The notes beneath the pieces were generated by a model, which was not told where the DNA came from, did no database searches, and saw only the letters and a list, made by a program, of their open reading frames with translations. Below are positions 7,057 to 7,463 of a DNA stretch of 7,463 nucleotides, piece by piece (the first letter of the stretch is position 1; the number at the start of each line of letters is the position of its first letter). Origin of the DNA: Chloroflexota bacterium (GTDB lineage Bacteria; Chloroflexota; UBA4733); assembly GCA_025980355.1 (NCBI GenBank), contig JAICXR010000157.1, positions 1-7,463 on the forward strand, read 5' to 3'. The translations under genes were made by a program, and so were the position numbers.

Positions 7057-7463
7057 ATGGCACGTCGATCACCCTATCCCGACCTCGAGGTCGAGCGGCC
7101 CGAGGGCTGCACCGGAGCCAAGGAGGGCTGCTACGTCATCAGCGTGGCCGCCGAAATGTTGCAGGTCCACCCCCAGACGCTCCGCCATTACGAGCGCCTG
7201 GGCCTGGTGACGCCGGAGCGTACGAACGGCAACATCCGCCGCTACTCCGCGCGCGACATCGCCCGCCTGCGCCGCATCCAGCAACTCATGGAAGACCTGG
7301 GCGTCAACCTCGCCGGCGTCGAGGTGATCCTCAATATGCACGACAGTCTGGAGCAGTTGCGCCAGGACTACGAGCGCCAGCTCCAGGAGCAACGTGACAC
7401 CTACGAAGCGGAGCTCCGCCGCCTGCGCGCGACCCTAGAGCGCGTGCAGCGGGAGCGAGAGCT
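7057..7463 (+). CDS. hspR: HspR, MerR-family heat-shock repressor (3' end cut by the window)
   Basis: Readable for 135 residues with no stop, so the C-terminus lies outside the window. HspR represses chaperone operons by binding HAIR sites and is usually assisted by DnaK as co-repressor. The MerR-type winged helix-turn-helix is clear: YVISVAAEMLQVHPQTLRHY (26-45), ERLGLVTPERTNGNIRRYS (46-64), then DIARLRRIQQL (67-77) and the HspR hallmark LGVNLAGVEVIL (81-92). From about residue 96 a long Glu/Arg/Gln-rich helix suggests a dimerising coiled coil. The N-terminal extension carries two cysteines (Cys18 and Cys25). The ATG follows dnaJ by 12 bases; GGAAGG (7036-7041) is a distant ribosome binding site, so coupling to dnaJ translation is possible. 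As last gene of an operon with a HAIR operator at its promoter, it should repress itself. TlpA-like MerR proteins are the only alternative and less likely. Confidence 0.92.
   Translation, partial: MARRSPYPDLEVERPEGCTGAKEGCYVISVAAEMLQVHPQTLRHYERLGLVTPERTNGNIRRYSARDIARLRRIQQLMEDLGVNLAGVEVILNMHDSLEQLRQDYERQLQEQRDTYEAELRRLRATLERVQRERE

Overview
The window is GC-rich, tightly packed bacterial DNA with seven supportable protein genes: six on the plus strand and one small one on the minus strand. The MerR-type repressor HspR, a HAIR-type operator, a LonA protease and very high GC point to a lineage that uses HspR for heat-shock control. These include Actinobacteria, Deinococcus-Thermus and Chloroflexota. 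The style of Lon, DoxX and the reduced-zinc DnaJ makes a thermophilic Chloroflexota (Thermomicrobia-like) source my best guess, but this is an inference from memory of these families and not a database result.

Left part (1-2845), a membrane and stress cluster. A small minus-strand membrane protein (97-405, possibly a degenerate SHOCT protein) diverges from a DoxX-family membrane protein (664-1272), which ends at a strong hairpin terminator (1294-1329). Next comes a translationally overlapping pair: a thioredoxin-fold protein without its CXXC motif (1468-1854) and a tandem universal stress protein (1847-2845). Upstream of all three transcription units lies the same motif, two TTTAC-type boxes spaced exactly 11 bp apart. 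The copies before doxX and before the thioredoxin-like gene sit at almost the same distance from the start codon. This suggests one unidentified regulator controls the whole cluster.

Right part (2822-7463), an HspR-controlled proteostasis operon. A promoter (TTGACA-N17-GATACT) with an HspR-type inverted repeat (GTTGACA-N7-ACTCAAC) lies inside the last codons of the universal stress gene. It drives lon, grpE, a dnaJ-type co-chaperone with only one zinc-binding cysteine pair set, and hspR, which is cut by the window end. The apparent logic is a feedback loop: HspR represses the operon that encodes it, and heat or misfolded protein relieves this. dnaK, normally next to grpE, is not in the window; the Lon protease gene stands where dnaK often does. 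A long imperfect hairpin separates lon from grpE.

No RNA genes, insertion sequences, CRISPR arrays or attachment sites were seen. The main points worth following are the lon-grpE-dnaJ-hspR layout with its HAIR operator, the shared TTTAC 11-bp repeat operator, the single-zinc DnaJ and the cysteine-less thioredoxin-fold/USP pair.
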